Assembly (NCBI GenBank): GCA_944386045.1
Contig: CALWZO010000046.1
Location: 33,584 to 97,583 of the forward strand
Direction of reading: 5' to 3'
Source: an uncultured Clostridia bacterium
Lineage (GTDB): Bacteria > Bacillota > Clostridia > Oscillospirales > Ruminococcaceae
DNA: 64,000 nucleotides
Below the pieces are notes generated by a model. It was given only the letters and a program-made list of their open reading frames with translations, searched no databases and was not told the origin of the DNA. The translations under genes and the position numbers were made by a program. Position 1 is the first letter of the stretch, and each line of letters begins with the position of its first letter. Shown piece by piece: positions 9,418 through 17,251 of this stretch.

Positions 9418-10884
9418 ATGCAACAGCAATCCTCCTCCATGTCAGCCAAAAACCTGCTGGTGTCAATATTCAAATACTCCATTGCCACCTGGGTGAACTT
9501 TGTGATATACGGGCTTTCACTGCTGCTGTCAGCCTGGTTTATCAGCGCCGAGGTGTACGGCCAGGTGGATATATTTATCTCCACATCCACCCTGTTTATG
9601 AATATATGTATACTGGGGCTGGATCAGTCTTTTATACGCTTTTTCAACGAGCCGCCGGCACCGCTGGACAAACAGCACCTGTTCGGTGCCTGCTTCGGCC
9701 TGTCGGCTGTCGCCCTGTCGGTGACCTGCCTGGTAAGCTGTATATTTTTCCCGCAGCAGGTACTGGGAATATTCTTTTCCCGTCCGCTGGATAACATATA
9801 TCTGGCACTGCTGTTTTTGAACGCTTTCATGTCCATGATAGGCAGGTATATAAATATCCTCTACCGCATGGACGGCAACATAAAACTGTACACGCTGGAA
9901 AGCGTGGCTATGCAGTTTTTCTCAAAGATGTTCTATCTGGTGGCGGTGCTGATAAACCCCAGCTTTGAAAACCTGGTGCTGTGGACGGTGCTGGGCATGT
10001 CTGCCTTTGCATTTGTTTTCCTGTGGCCCAACCGTTCAGGCCTCAGCTTTTCCGCCGGTGTGCTGTTTTCCAAAGCCAACCGACGGCTGCTGCCCTACGG
10101 GCTGGCTTTGGCGCCCACCGCAGTCATGCTGTGGCTGAACAGCCTGTTTTCCAAAGTTTACATATCCAAAACCATAGGCGAAGGGCCTGCCGGCGTGTTC
10201 AGCATGGTAAACCTGCTGAGCAATGTGGTGGCCCTTATACAGGCCGGTTTTGCCACCTTCTGGTCGGCGTTTATCTATGCCAACTACAAGACCGAACAGG
10301 AAAAGATAAAACATGTGCACGACTATCTCACATTCCTGATAGTGGAATTTTTGTGCCTTATCATCGCCTTTGAAGACATTATCTTCTTCATACTGGGCCG
10401 GCAGTACAGAAGCGGCATACTGGTGTTTCCGATAATGCTGCTGGTGCCGGTGTTCTCCATAATATCCGAAACCACCGTATACGGCATATCCATCGCCAAA
10501 AAGCCAATTTATGACACCATAGGCATAGGCCTGTCGGTGGTCTGCAATATAATCTTCTGTATGATTATGGCTCCGGTGTGGGGCATCTGGGGTGTGTGCA
10601 TCGCCCTGGCCGGCGCCAATGTGGTGATGTTTTTGTTCCGCACAATCATCGCCCAGCGTTTTTATCAAAGTATTCTCAGCCCGCAGCGCACTGCCGGTGT
10701 GCTGGCACTGATGTTTGTGATAGTGGCCGGCGGCTGTGTGTTCAGCTCAAACTTTGTGATAAAATTTATCATAAGCATTGCCGGAATGGCGGCCTATGTG
10801 CTGATATACCGCCGACAGCTGCTCAGCGCGGTGGAACTGGTAAAGGAAATGCTGGCCTCCCTCAAATCAAAACGGCAGCCGTAA
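9418..10884 (+). CDS. Polysaccharide flippase, MOP superfamily (Wzx-like)
   Basis: This is a 488-residue protein with about 12-14 hydrophobic segments and little else. The early segment with an SAEVYGQVDIF-like start and the overall size fit Wzx/O-antigen flippases of the MOP superfamily, which move undecaprenyl-linked oligosaccharides across the membrane. AAGGGGG precedes the ATG, 12 bp after the upstream stop, so it is the last gene of the three-gene right arm. A flippase next to glycosyltransferase-like genes supports a Wzx/Wzy-type surface polysaccharide route. A polymerase is not obvious unless one of the GT-C-like proteins does that job. Confidence 0.85.
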   Translation: MQQQSSSMSAKNLLVSIFKYSIATWVNFVIYGLSLLLSAWFISAEVYGQVDIFISTSTLFMNICILGLDQSFIRFFNEPPAPLDKQHLFGACFGLSAVALSVTCLVSCIFFPQQVLGIFFSRPLDNIYLALLFLNAFMSMIGRYINILYRMDGNIKLYTLESVAMQFFSKMFYLVAVLINPSFENLVLWTVLGMSAFAFVFLWPNRSGLSFSAGVLFSKANRRLLPYGLALAPTAVMLWLNSLFSKVYISKTIGEGPAGVFSMVNLLSNVVALIQAGFATFWSAFIYANYKTEQEKIKHVHDYLTFLIVEFLCLIIAFEDIIFFILGRQYRSGILVFPIMLLVPVFSIISETTVYGISIAKKPIYDTIGIGLSVVCNIIFCMIMAPVWGIWGVCIALAGANVVMFLFRTIIAQRFYQSILSPQRTAGVLALMFVIVAGGCVFSSNFVIKFIISIAGMAAYVLIYRRQLLSAVELVKEMLASLKSKRQP

Positions 10885-10925
10885 ATATACATACTGTCAC
10901 CCTGCAAAAATATTCATGTTATCTA

Positions 10926-10954
10926 TTGACATAATATATTTTCGGTTGTATAGT
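10926..10954 (+). promoter_or_regulatory. Promoter of amino acid ABC importer
   Basis: TTGACA (10926-10931), 17 bp spacer and TATAGT (10949-10954) lie 39 bp upstream of the binding-protein start. Confidence 0.75.
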
Positions 10955-10992
10955 ATGAATATGCAAATTTTAAGCTATCAGGAGTATATATC

Positions 10993-11778
10993 ATGAAAAA
11001 AATAATTTCACTTGTCCTGGCTTTTGCCATGGCAGCATCACTCGCCGCCTGCTCGGCCGATGACAGCAGCAGCGAATCACAGACAGCAAAACTGACACTG
11101 GCCACCAGCGCAGACTTTCCGCCTTACGAATATGTGGCCGATGACGGTTCCTACGCCGGCATTGATGTGGAAATCGCCGGTAAAATTGCCGAAAAAATGG
11201 GCATGGAGCTGGAAGTTGTAAACATGGATTTCAACTCTATCGTTGCTTCCGTTTCCTCCGGCAAATACGACATGGGTATGGCCGGCCTGACAGTTACAGA
11301 AGACCGTTTGGAATCTGTTGATTTTTCAGATTCTTACGCCAACGGTGTTCAGGCAATTATAGTAAAAGAAGGCAGTGATATAGAATCTGTTGACGATCTG
11401 TATGCAGAGGGCGCTTCCTACACAGTGGGCGCACAGATTTCCACCACCGGTGCAATCTACTTTGCCACAGACATCGAAGACGGCCGGACAACCTGCACTT
11501 TGCAGGAATTCAACACAGGCGCCGATGCCGTTCTGGCTCTTTCCAGCGGTAAAATTGACTGCGTTATCATCGACAACGAGCCGGCAAAAAGCTTTGTGGC
11601 TGCCAACGAAGGCCTGAAAATTCTGGAAACAGAATATACAAACGAAGATTATGCTATCTGCGTGGCAAAAGGCAACACAGAACTGCTGGACAAAATCAAC
11701 ACAGCTTTGAACGAACTTATCAGCGACGGCACAGTGCAGTCAATAATTGACAAGTACATTTCCGCCGACGCACAGTAA
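10993..11778 (+). CDS. Amino acid ABC transporter substrate-binding lipoprotein
   Basis: This 261-residue protein starts with a lipoprotein signal peptide whose lipobox LAAC puts the lipidated cysteine at residue 20, followed by a Ser-rich linker. The mature part opens with LATSADFPPYEY and GIDVEIAGKIAEKMG, the hallmark of family 3 periplasmic binding proteins for polar amino acids. CAGGAG lies before the ATG. Permease and ATPase genes follow, so this is a complete importer. The ligand (Glu, Gln, His, Arg or cystine) cannot be chosen from sequence by eye. Confidence 0.95.
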   Translation: MKKIISLVLAFAMAASLAACSADDSSSESQTAKLTLATSADFPPYEYVADDGSYAGIDVEIAGKIAEKMGMELEVVNMDFNSIVASVSSGKYDMGMAGLTVTEDRLESVDFSDSYANGVQAIIVKEGSDIESVDDLYAEGASYTVGAQISTTGAIYFATDIEDGRTTCTLQEFNTGADAVLALSSGKIDCVIIDNEPAKSFVAANEGLKILETEYTNEDYAICVAKGNTELLDKINTALNELISDGTVQSIIDKYISADAQ

Positions 11779-11794
11779 AGCAAAAAAATAAACA

Positions 11795-11819
11795 GAGGGC
11801 AGACTTTCAGCCTGCCCTC
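11795..11819 (+). other. Intercistronic hairpin after binding-protein gene
   Basis: GAGGGCAG (11795-11802) and CTGCCCTC (11812-11819) form a perfect 8-bp stem with a 9-nt loop, without a T-run. It lies between the binding-protein gene and the permease gene. Such hairpins often stabilise the upstream message or partly stop transcription, giving more binding protein than permease; that role is inferred. Confidence 0.6.
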
Positions 11820-11842
11820 ATTATCTGTCTTTGGAGGAATTT

Positions 11843-12568
11843 ATGAGCGCTTGGCTTGAAGATTTCAAAAGCGAATTTTATCTTAACTTTATAAAGGGCG
11901 ACAAATGGCTGTGGCTGGTTGACGGCCTGAAAGCCACACTGAAAATCGCCTTTTTTGCCGTCATACTGGGTATTGTGATAGGTGTGCTTGTGGCTGTTAT
12001 CCGTTCGTCCTGGGACCAGAACGGCAAGAAGCTGCGCGGCGGCGCAAAGTTTATAATGCGCATACTGAACTTTATCGCCAAAACATACCTTACCGTTATC
12101 CGCGGCACCCCGGTGGTGGTACAGCTGATGATAATGTACTATGTCATCTTTGCCTCATCCACCAACGCCATACTTATCGCCACCATGGCTTTCGGCATCA
12201 ACAGCGGCGCCTATGTGGCCGAAATATTCCGCAGCGGCATAATGTCTGTGGACAAAGGTCAGTTTGAAGCCGGACGCTCCCTGGGTTTTAACTACATACA
12301 GACAATGTGGTATATTGTAATCCCCCAGGCGCTGAAAAATGTACTGCCCGCACTGGCAAACGAATTTATAACCCTGCTGAAGGAAACTTCCGTCGCCGGC
12401 TATGTTACCATAACCGACCTGACCAGAGCCGGTGACCTTATCCGCGGCAAGACATTTTCCGCCTTTATGCCGCTGATTGCCGTGGCCCTGATATACCTGG
12501 TAATGGTTGTTATACTCACCTGGCTGGTGGGAATACTGGAAAGGAAGCTGAGAACAAGTGACCACTGA
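11843..12568 (+). CDS. Amino acid ABC transporter permease (HisM/GlnP type)
   Basis: The start is the ATG at 11843, 6 nt behind TTGGAGGAA; the in-frame TTG at 11831 is part of the ribosome binding site itself. The 241-residue product has about five hydrophobic segments, [11 protein letters not shown] near residue 80 and the EAA loop around [22 protein letters not shown], where the ATPase docks. It forms the membrane channel for the amino acid delivered by the upstream lipoprotein. Its 3' end overlaps the ATPase start by 11 bp. Confidence 0.95.
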   Translation: MSAWLEDFKSEFYLNFIKGDKWLWLVDGLKATLKIAFFAVILGIVIGVLVAVIRSSWDQNGKKLRGGAKFIMRILNFIAKTYLTVIRGTPVVVQLMIMYYVIFASSTNAILIATMAFGINSGAYVAEIFRSGIMSVDKGQFEAGRSLGFNYIQTMWYIVIPQALKNVLPALANEFITLLKETSVAGYVTITDLTRAGDLIRGKTFSAFMPLIAVALIYLVMVVILTWLVGILERKLRTSDH

Positions 12569-13298
12569 TGAAATTTTGATAAAAGTAGAAGATTTGAAGA
12601 TGGATTTTGGCCCTGTAAAGGTGCTGAAAGGAATTTCCACACAGATTAAAAAAGGCGAGGTGCTGGTTATCGTAGGCGCTTCCGGCAGCGGCAAAAGCAC
12701 ATTCCTGCGCACGCTGAACCTGCTGGAGGAGCCCACCGGAGGCCACATCTTTTTTGAAGGCGTGGACATAACCGACGAAAAGATAGACATCAACCTGCAC
12801 CGACAGAAGATGGGCACCGTGTTCCAGCAGTTCAACCTGTTCCCGCACATGAGCATACTGTACAACATGACGCTGGGCCCGATAAAACTGCTGAAAAAAA
12901 GCAAAGCCGAAGCAGAGGCAGAGGCCATGGAACTGCTGAAAAGGGTGGGCCTGGCCGACAGGGCCAAGGCGTATCCCAGCCAGCTATCCGGCGGACAGAA
13001 ACAGCGTGTCGCCATTGTGCGCGCACTGGCAATGCACCCGGATGTGATGCTGTTTGACGAGCCCACCAGCGCCCTGGACCCGGAGATGGTGGGGGAAGTG
13101 CTGGATGTAATGAAAAACCTGGCCAAAGACGGTATGACCATGGTGGTGGTGACCCACGAAATGGGTTTTGCCCGCGAGGTGGCCGACAGGGTTATGTTTA
13201 TATGCGACGGCGTGATAGGAGAAGAAGGAACCCCGCAGGAATTTTTCGCAAGCCCCAAAAACCCCCGTCTGAAAGATTTTCTTTCCAAAGTTTTGTAA
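12558..13298 (+). CDS. Amino acid ABC transporter ATP-binding protein
   Basis: This 246-residue ATPase starts at GTG 12558 inside the permease gene. It shows Walker [10 protein letters not shown] near residue 37, a Q-loop in [10 protein letters not shown], the signature [15 protein letters not shown], Walker [11 protein letters not shown] and the switch His in [10 protein letters not shown]. This is the GlnQ/HisP class that drives polar amino acid uptake. A strong terminator follows directly, closing the three-gene operon. Confidence 0.95.
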   Translation: MTTDEILIKVEDLKMDFGPVKVLKGISTQIKKGEVLVIVGASGSGKSTFLRTLNLLEEPTGGHIFFEGVDITDEKIDINLHRQKMGTVFQQFNLFPHMSILYNMTLGPIKLLKKSKAEAEAEAMELLKRVGLADRAKAYPSQLSGGQKQRVAIVRALAMHPDVMLFDEPTSALDPEMVGEVLDVMKNLAKDGMTMVVVTHEMGFAREVADRVMFICDGVIGEEGTPQEFFASPKNPRLKDFLSKVL

Positions 13299-13303
13299 AA
13301 TAA

Positions 13304-13333
13304 AAAACCGGCCAAAAGGCCGGTTTTATTTTG
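13304..13333 (+). terminator. Rho-independent terminator of ABC importer operon
   Basis: AAAACCGGCC, loop AAAA, GGCCGGTTTT followed by ATTTT, starting 6 bp after the ATPase stop. Confidence 0.9.
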
Positions 13334-13396
13334 GATTACAGTTTGCCCGCCGTGGGGTTTTGTGTTATACTTATAAAAAAATATCAGGAGAAAATT

Positions 13397-14194
13397 ATGA
13401 TAAAACTTATTGCCACAGACCTGGACGGCACTTTGCTGAATGACGACAAAAAGCTGCCGGCTGACTTTGACCGGGTGCTGGACCGGCTGGAAGAAAAGGG
13501 GGTTGTGCTGGTGGCCGCCTCCGGCCGCGATTACAATGGTGCGGCGCAGTTTTTCGGCGACAGGGCCAAAGATATGATGTTTGTATGTGACAACGGGGCC
13601 AACATATATGACAGGGGCAGGTTGATACAGACCCACACCATACCGCGGCAGACGGTGCACAGGATACTGACACTGCTGGAAGGCATACCGGACGCCGACC
13701 CGCTGCTGTGTTCCACCAATGGTTCGTACATAACCTACGGCACGCCGGCCTTTATGGAAAAGATGAAAAACCACTACTCACCGGTGACACTGGTGGAGGA
13801 TATTCACGGCCAGGACAGCGGCGTGTTCAAAATATCCGTATATGATGTGACAGGGGATATACGCAATCACCTGTATATGCCGCTGACAGAGGCTTTCGGC
13901 GACGAGCTGACAATACATATATCCGCAAACATATGGGTGGATATAATGGCGGACACCGCCGACAAGGGCCGGGGTATAGAATATATACAGAGCCTGCTGG
14001 GAGCAACCAGGGAGCAGACCATGGCCTTCGGCGATTTTTACAACGATGTGCCGCTGCTGAGCAAGGCAAAATACGCCTTTGTGATGGACAATGCCAACGA
14101 CGATTTGAAAAAGATGTTCCTCTACCGCGCCGATGACAACAACAGCGGCGGCGTGACAAAGGCGATAAAAGAATGGGTGCTGGATAAGGAATAA
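13397..14194 (+). CDS. HAD-superfamily phosphatase, Cof/YidA-like
   Basis: I chose the ATG at 13397 (AGGAGAAAATT before it); the frame is open further upstream without a ribosome binding site. The 265-residue product begins with LIATDLDGTLLNDD, the nucleophile motif DxDGT of HAD hydrolases, has ASGR near residue 43 (motif II region) and ends with the motif IV equivalent FGDFYNDVPLL. The size and large C2 cap fit the Cof/YbjI family, which dephosphorylates sugar phosphates or flavin cofactors. It appears to be a single-gene unit; the actual substrate is unknown. Confidence 0.9.
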   Translation: MIKLIATDLDGTLLNDDKKLPADFDRVLDRLEEKGVVLVAASGRDYNGAAQFFGDRAKDMMFVCDNGANIYDRGRLIQTHTIPRQTVHRILTLLEGIPDADPLLCSTNGSYITYGTPAFMEKMKNHYSPVTLVEDIHGQDSGVFKISVYDVTGDIRNHLYMPLTEAFGDELTIHISANIWVDIMADTADKGRGIEYIQSLLGATREQTMAFGDFYNDVPLLSKAKYAFVMDNANDDLKKMFLYRADDNNSGGVTKAIKEWVLDKE

Positions 14195-14304
14195 CTCTTT
14201 GTTCTCATTTTTAAGGCCATAAAAAGGTTTTCATATAAAAATGACATGGTTTACCCCGGCGGACTGCCGGAGATGTTGAAATATTTTTTCCAAATTTTAT
14301 ACCG

Positions 14305-14336
14305 AAAAAGACCGCCGTAACGGCGGTCTTTTTGTT
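14305..14336. terminator. Bidirectional terminator between HAD gene and small minus-strand gene
   Basis: AAAAAGACCGCCG, loop TAA, CGGCGGTCTTTTT; A- and T-runs on the two sides let it work for both converging transcripts. Confidence 0.85.
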
Positions 14337-14531
14337 TCAGTCCAGCAGGCCGTACACCCTGTAAATTGCCAGGATATTCCGGTCTGTGAGCCTGGTGCCC
14401 ATAAGCTGGCGGTAGGTGACGGTTTTCTCTTTGCCCTGCCGTTTCAGCCGGGCCATTTTGTCTGTGGTATCGGCGTATCGGGCCTGTATATCCCGCAGCA
14501 TTTTTTCAAATGCCCGCAGTCTTTCTTCCAT
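14337..14531 (-). CDS. Small conserved-looking cytoplasmic protein of unknown function
   Basis: This is a 64-residue, highly charged, probably helical protein (MEERLRAFEKML start, repeated K/R/E). The ribosome binding site is strong (ATGGAGGAAAAAC before ATG), and a terminator abuts its stop, so it is a real gene. The N-terminal half may form a short coiled coil. No domain was recognised. The ferredoxin gene lies upstream on the same strand but is separated by its own terminator. Confidence 0.6.
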   Translation of the reverse strand: MEERLRAFEKMLRDIQARYADTTDKMARLKRQGKEKTVTYRQLMGTRLTDRNILAIYRVYGLLD

Positions 14532-14618
14532 GTTTTTCCTCCATATTTTGCAAAGTCGGTCAATTTTTACAGCCGCCGTGCGGTGTGCGGATATATTATA
14601 TCAAAAACAGCACAAAAG

Positions 14619-14644
14619 AAAAACCGCGGACAAACCGCGGTTTT
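14619..14644 (-). terminator. Terminator of ferredoxin gene
   Basis: AAACCGCGG and CCGCGGTTT flank a 5-nt loop, 15 bp beyond the ferredoxin stop; on the minus strand a T-rich tail follows. Confidence 0.8.
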
Positions 14645-14658
14645 CTCCGAAGTAAAAA

Positions 14659-14835
<177 letters not shown>

Positions 14836-14925
14836 TTACCTCCATTTATTATTGGCCAAAGCCATATATATCTAACTGCAACAGCAGATAAATATACCTG
14901 TACAAAACGGCCTGCGCCGTTCATA

Positions 14926-14992
14926 AACAGTCTACTATAACACGACTGTTTGTGCAAGTACTTTATTGAATTTTGTGACAAATCACAAAATT
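14926..14992 (-). promoter_or_regulatory. Ferredoxin promoter region with two dyads
   Basis: On the minus strand an extended -10 element (TG-T-TATAGT, core at 14934-14939) lies in the middle of the dyad AACAGTC-N11-GACTGTT (14926-14950). Upstream is a second, perfect dyad AATTTTGTGA-N4-TCACAAAATT (14969-14992) that touches the ricT stop codon. TTGTGA-N4-TCACAA resembles CRP/FNR- or Rex-type operators, though the Rex consensus has a 6-bp spacer. No good -35 box is seen, as expected for an activated or extended -10 promoter. Regulator unknown. Confidence 0.45.
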
Positions 14993-15861
14993 TAATCCTC
15001 CAGCTCCTTTAGTTCTCTTTCCAGGTTTCTGTCAACCCGGCCTTTTCCGGCGCGGCGCAGCACATTTATCTCTTTTACCTTGTATTCTTTCGGCACGCCT
15101 TCCTTGTTTTTATCCAGGCGGACCTTTACGGTGCCGGCCAGCAGGCTGACCTCGCTGACAATGCCGTTGCCGTCAGGTGTTTTAACCAGCGAACCGGCGG
15201 GCGGGGTAAGCTCGTTAAGATATTCGTAAACATTCTGCTCATAGCTGAGGCAGCACATAAGCCTGCCGCAGCTGCCGCTGATTTTTGCGGGGTTCAAAGA
15301 CAGACCCTGTTCCTTGGCCATTTTTATGCTTACGGGGGTAAACTCTGTCAAAAAGCGTGAACAGCAGAACGGCTGTCCGCACACGCCGATACCGCCCATC
15401 ATCTTGCTTTCGTCCCTGACGCCTATCTGACGCAGTTCTATCCTGGTGCGGAATATCCGTGCCAGCTCCTTGACCAGCTCGCGGAAATCCACCCTTCCGT
15501 CGGCGGTGAAGTAAAACAGCACTTTGCTGCGGTCAAAGGTGTACTCCACATCTATCAGTTTCATTTCCAGCTTGTGCTTTTCTATCTTTTCCAGACAGAT
15601 GTTAAACGCCCTTTTCTCGTCCCGGCGATTTTGGTTCATTTTCTCTATATCCTGCGGGGCCGCAACTCGTTTTACCGCTTTCAGCGGCTTAATAATCTTG
15701 TCTTTGGATTCTTCATGTATACCCTGCACCACCAGGCCGCATTCCATGCCGCGGGCAGTGTCTACAATGACATAATCCCCTTTTTTAATTTTAAAACCGG
15801 CAGGGTCAAAAAAATAAACCTTGCCGTTTTCTTTAAATCTGACTCCGATAACCTGTATCAT
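14992..15861 (-). CDS. ricT: PSP1-domain protein RicT (YaaT)
   Basis: This 289-residue protein has the PSP1 C-terminal domain. The cysteine motifs CGQPFCCSR near residue 162 and CGRLMCCLSYE near residue 198 match those of B. subtilis RicT/YaaT, which binds Fe-S clusters with RicA and RicF and supports RNase Y function and entry into sporulation and competence. It lies 80 bp downstream of holB, in the conserved darA-holB-ricT order. RicA (YmcA) and RicF (YlbF) are not in the window. No strong ribosome binding site is seen before ATG 15861. Confidence 0.92.
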   Translation of the reverse strand: MIQVIGVRFKENGKVYFFDPAGFKIKKGDYVIVDTARGMECGLVVQGIHEESKDKIIKPLKAVKRVAAPQDIEKMNQNRRDEKRAFNICLEKIEKHKLEMKLIDVEYTFDRSKVLFYFTADGRVDFRELVKELARIFRTRIELRQIGVRDESKMMGGIGVCGQPFCCSRFLTEFTPVSIKMAKEQGLSLNPAKISGSCGRLMCCLSYEQNVYEYLNELTPPAGSLVKTPDGNGIVSEVSLLAGTVKVRLDKNKEGVPKEYKVKEINVLRRAGKGRVDRNLERELKELED

Positions 15862-15941
15862 ATATTCGCAAATGCCAAAGGCATATCCTTTCCTGAAAAT
15901 CTATAATTTATATTTTACATAAACATCTGCAAAAAATCAAA

Positions 15942-16805
15942 TTATTTTATGCACCGTATGCTGAAAGCCTCGATTACCAGGTTAAGGCTGGCATTTGTGT
16001 TCAAAACAGATGAAAATTGCTGTACGGCATCCAGGGTCCCCACGGCAGAGGGGCTCAGACGGCTGTGGCATATCCGCCGCAGGTCGTCCAGCATCAGTCT
16101 GAAACCGTCTTTGTTTTTGACATAGGTGTAGCACACCACCGACAGGCGGTACCTGTCACGGTTTTGTATGCACTCATAGGCATCCAGCGCGCTTTGAAGT
16201 ATCGCGTGTCGCTTTTCGTCGGCGGCCGCTTTGATTTTGCCGATATTGGGGCCGTAGATACTCCGCAGGCTGTCAAACAGCGCGCTGTCCATGCCCTGAC
16301 CGGCAAAATATTCCCTGGCCCGTGCCATGTCCGGCACCGAAAGGGTGTACACTGCACAGCGGGAGCGTATGGTGGGCAAAATTGCCCGGGGGTTGTTGGT
16401 GGTAAGAATATATGTTATATCATCTTTGGGCTCTTCCAGGTTTTTCAGCATGGCGTTGGCGGAAGGCAGGTTGAAGTTTTCGCAGTTTTGTATTATCACA
16501 ACCCTTTTGTCGCCGCTTATGGCAGAAAAGTTTACATTGTTGTTTATCTGCCTGATCCTGTCCACCTTTATCTGTCCGGAGGCGCCTTCGCCTTTTACCG
16601 TCTGCACCAGCGGGTTCTGCCGCTGTTCTATCCGTTCGGTGTCCTGCCGGCCGACTATGTCAGCGGCCAGCAAAAAAGCAAAATGGTTTACCCCGGTGCC
16701 TTTTTCCCCGCACAGGAGCAAACCATGAGAAAGCCGCCCTGACGCCAAGGCGGCAAGGAGGCTTTCTTTTACACTATTATTACCGATAAAGGAACTTAAC
16801 AGCAT
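15942..16805 (-). CDS. holB: DNA polymerase III delta' subunit (clamp loader), divergent
   Basis: This 287-residue AAA-type protein starts with LSHGLLLCGEKGTG (P-loop region at about residues 32-39) and has the clamp-loader SRC motif IRSRC near residue 148. It is delta', the stator of the sliding-clamp loader. Two features are degenerate: the P-loop Lys-Thr is replaced (GTGVNH), as expected because delta' does not hydrolyse ATP, and the usual four-cysteine zinc module after the P-loop is absent, making the protein shorter than usual. Its ATG overlaps the darA stop (TAATG). Context makes the identification firm. Confidence 0.92.
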   Translation of the reverse strand: MLLSSFIGNNSVKESLLAALASGRLSHGLLLCGEKGTGVNHFAFLLAADIVGRQDTERIEQRQNPLVQTVKGEGASGQIKVDRIRQINNNVNFSAISGDKRVVIIQNCENFNLPSANAMLKNLEEPKDDITYILTTNNPRAILPTIRSRCAVYTLSVPDMARAREYFAGQGMDSALFDSLRSIYGPNIGKIKAAADEKRHAILQSALDAYECIQNRDRYRLSVVCYTYVKNKDGFRLMLDDLRRICHSRLSPSAVGTLDAVQQFSSVLNTNASLNLVIEAFSIRCIK

Positions 16806-17128
16806 TATACCTTTTCAAATCTTTCGATGTTGAGCACAAATATGGTGGCGCCGCCCACTGTAACTTCCAGCGGGAAAGCAGTTGTAACACCGATGCCGTA
16901 GGTAGCTGTTGAAGGAACAATCTCTGTGCGCTTCTGTGAATGCGCTTCGATAATTTTGATAGCTTCATCCACTTTTTCGTCTTCTGTACCGATCATAAGG
17001 GTGATGTTTCCGGACATAAGGAAGCCACCGGTTGTAGCAAGTTTGGTAACAGAATATTTGGCTTTTGTCAAAGACTGAGAAACCTCTGTAGAGTCTTCTT
17101 TGTTGATGATAGCAATGATAAGTTTCAT
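16805..17128 (-). CDS. darA: Cyclic-di-AMP receptor DarA/PstA (YaaQ), P-II-like
   Basis: This 107-residue protein of the DUF970 family starts MKLIIAIINKED and has the glycine-rich TTGGFLMSGN stretch (about residues 33-42) that forms the c-di-AMP pocket in PstA/DarA, plus a GVGGATIFVL-type C-terminal strand. It is a trimeric, P-II-like signalling protein that binds cyclic di-AMP. TAAGGAGG lies ideally before ATG 17128 and codons are of the highly expressed type. It is the first gene of darA-holB-ricT. Confidence 0.95.
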   Translation of the reverse strand: MKLIIAIINKEDSTEVSQSLTKAKYSVTKLATTGGFLMSGNITLMIGTEDEKVDEAIKIIEAHSQKRTEIVPSTATYGIGVTTAFPLEVTVGGATIFVLNIERFEKV

Positions 17129-17251
17129 ATATAAACCTCCTTATTGAGCGCCTGGACGCCCTAATAACAATGTCATTGTCTTTATGTATATAATACCACT
17201 ATTTTCTGAAAATTTCTACTGTTTTTTATTTTTTCATTTTATATACACAAT

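Noticed and set aside
12155..13774. Open minus-strand frame of 539 codons opposite the ABC importer and HAD genes
   Set aside because: It lies antisense to clear genes with full motifs, has no ribosome binding site and no recognisable domain; it is a by-product of codon bias.
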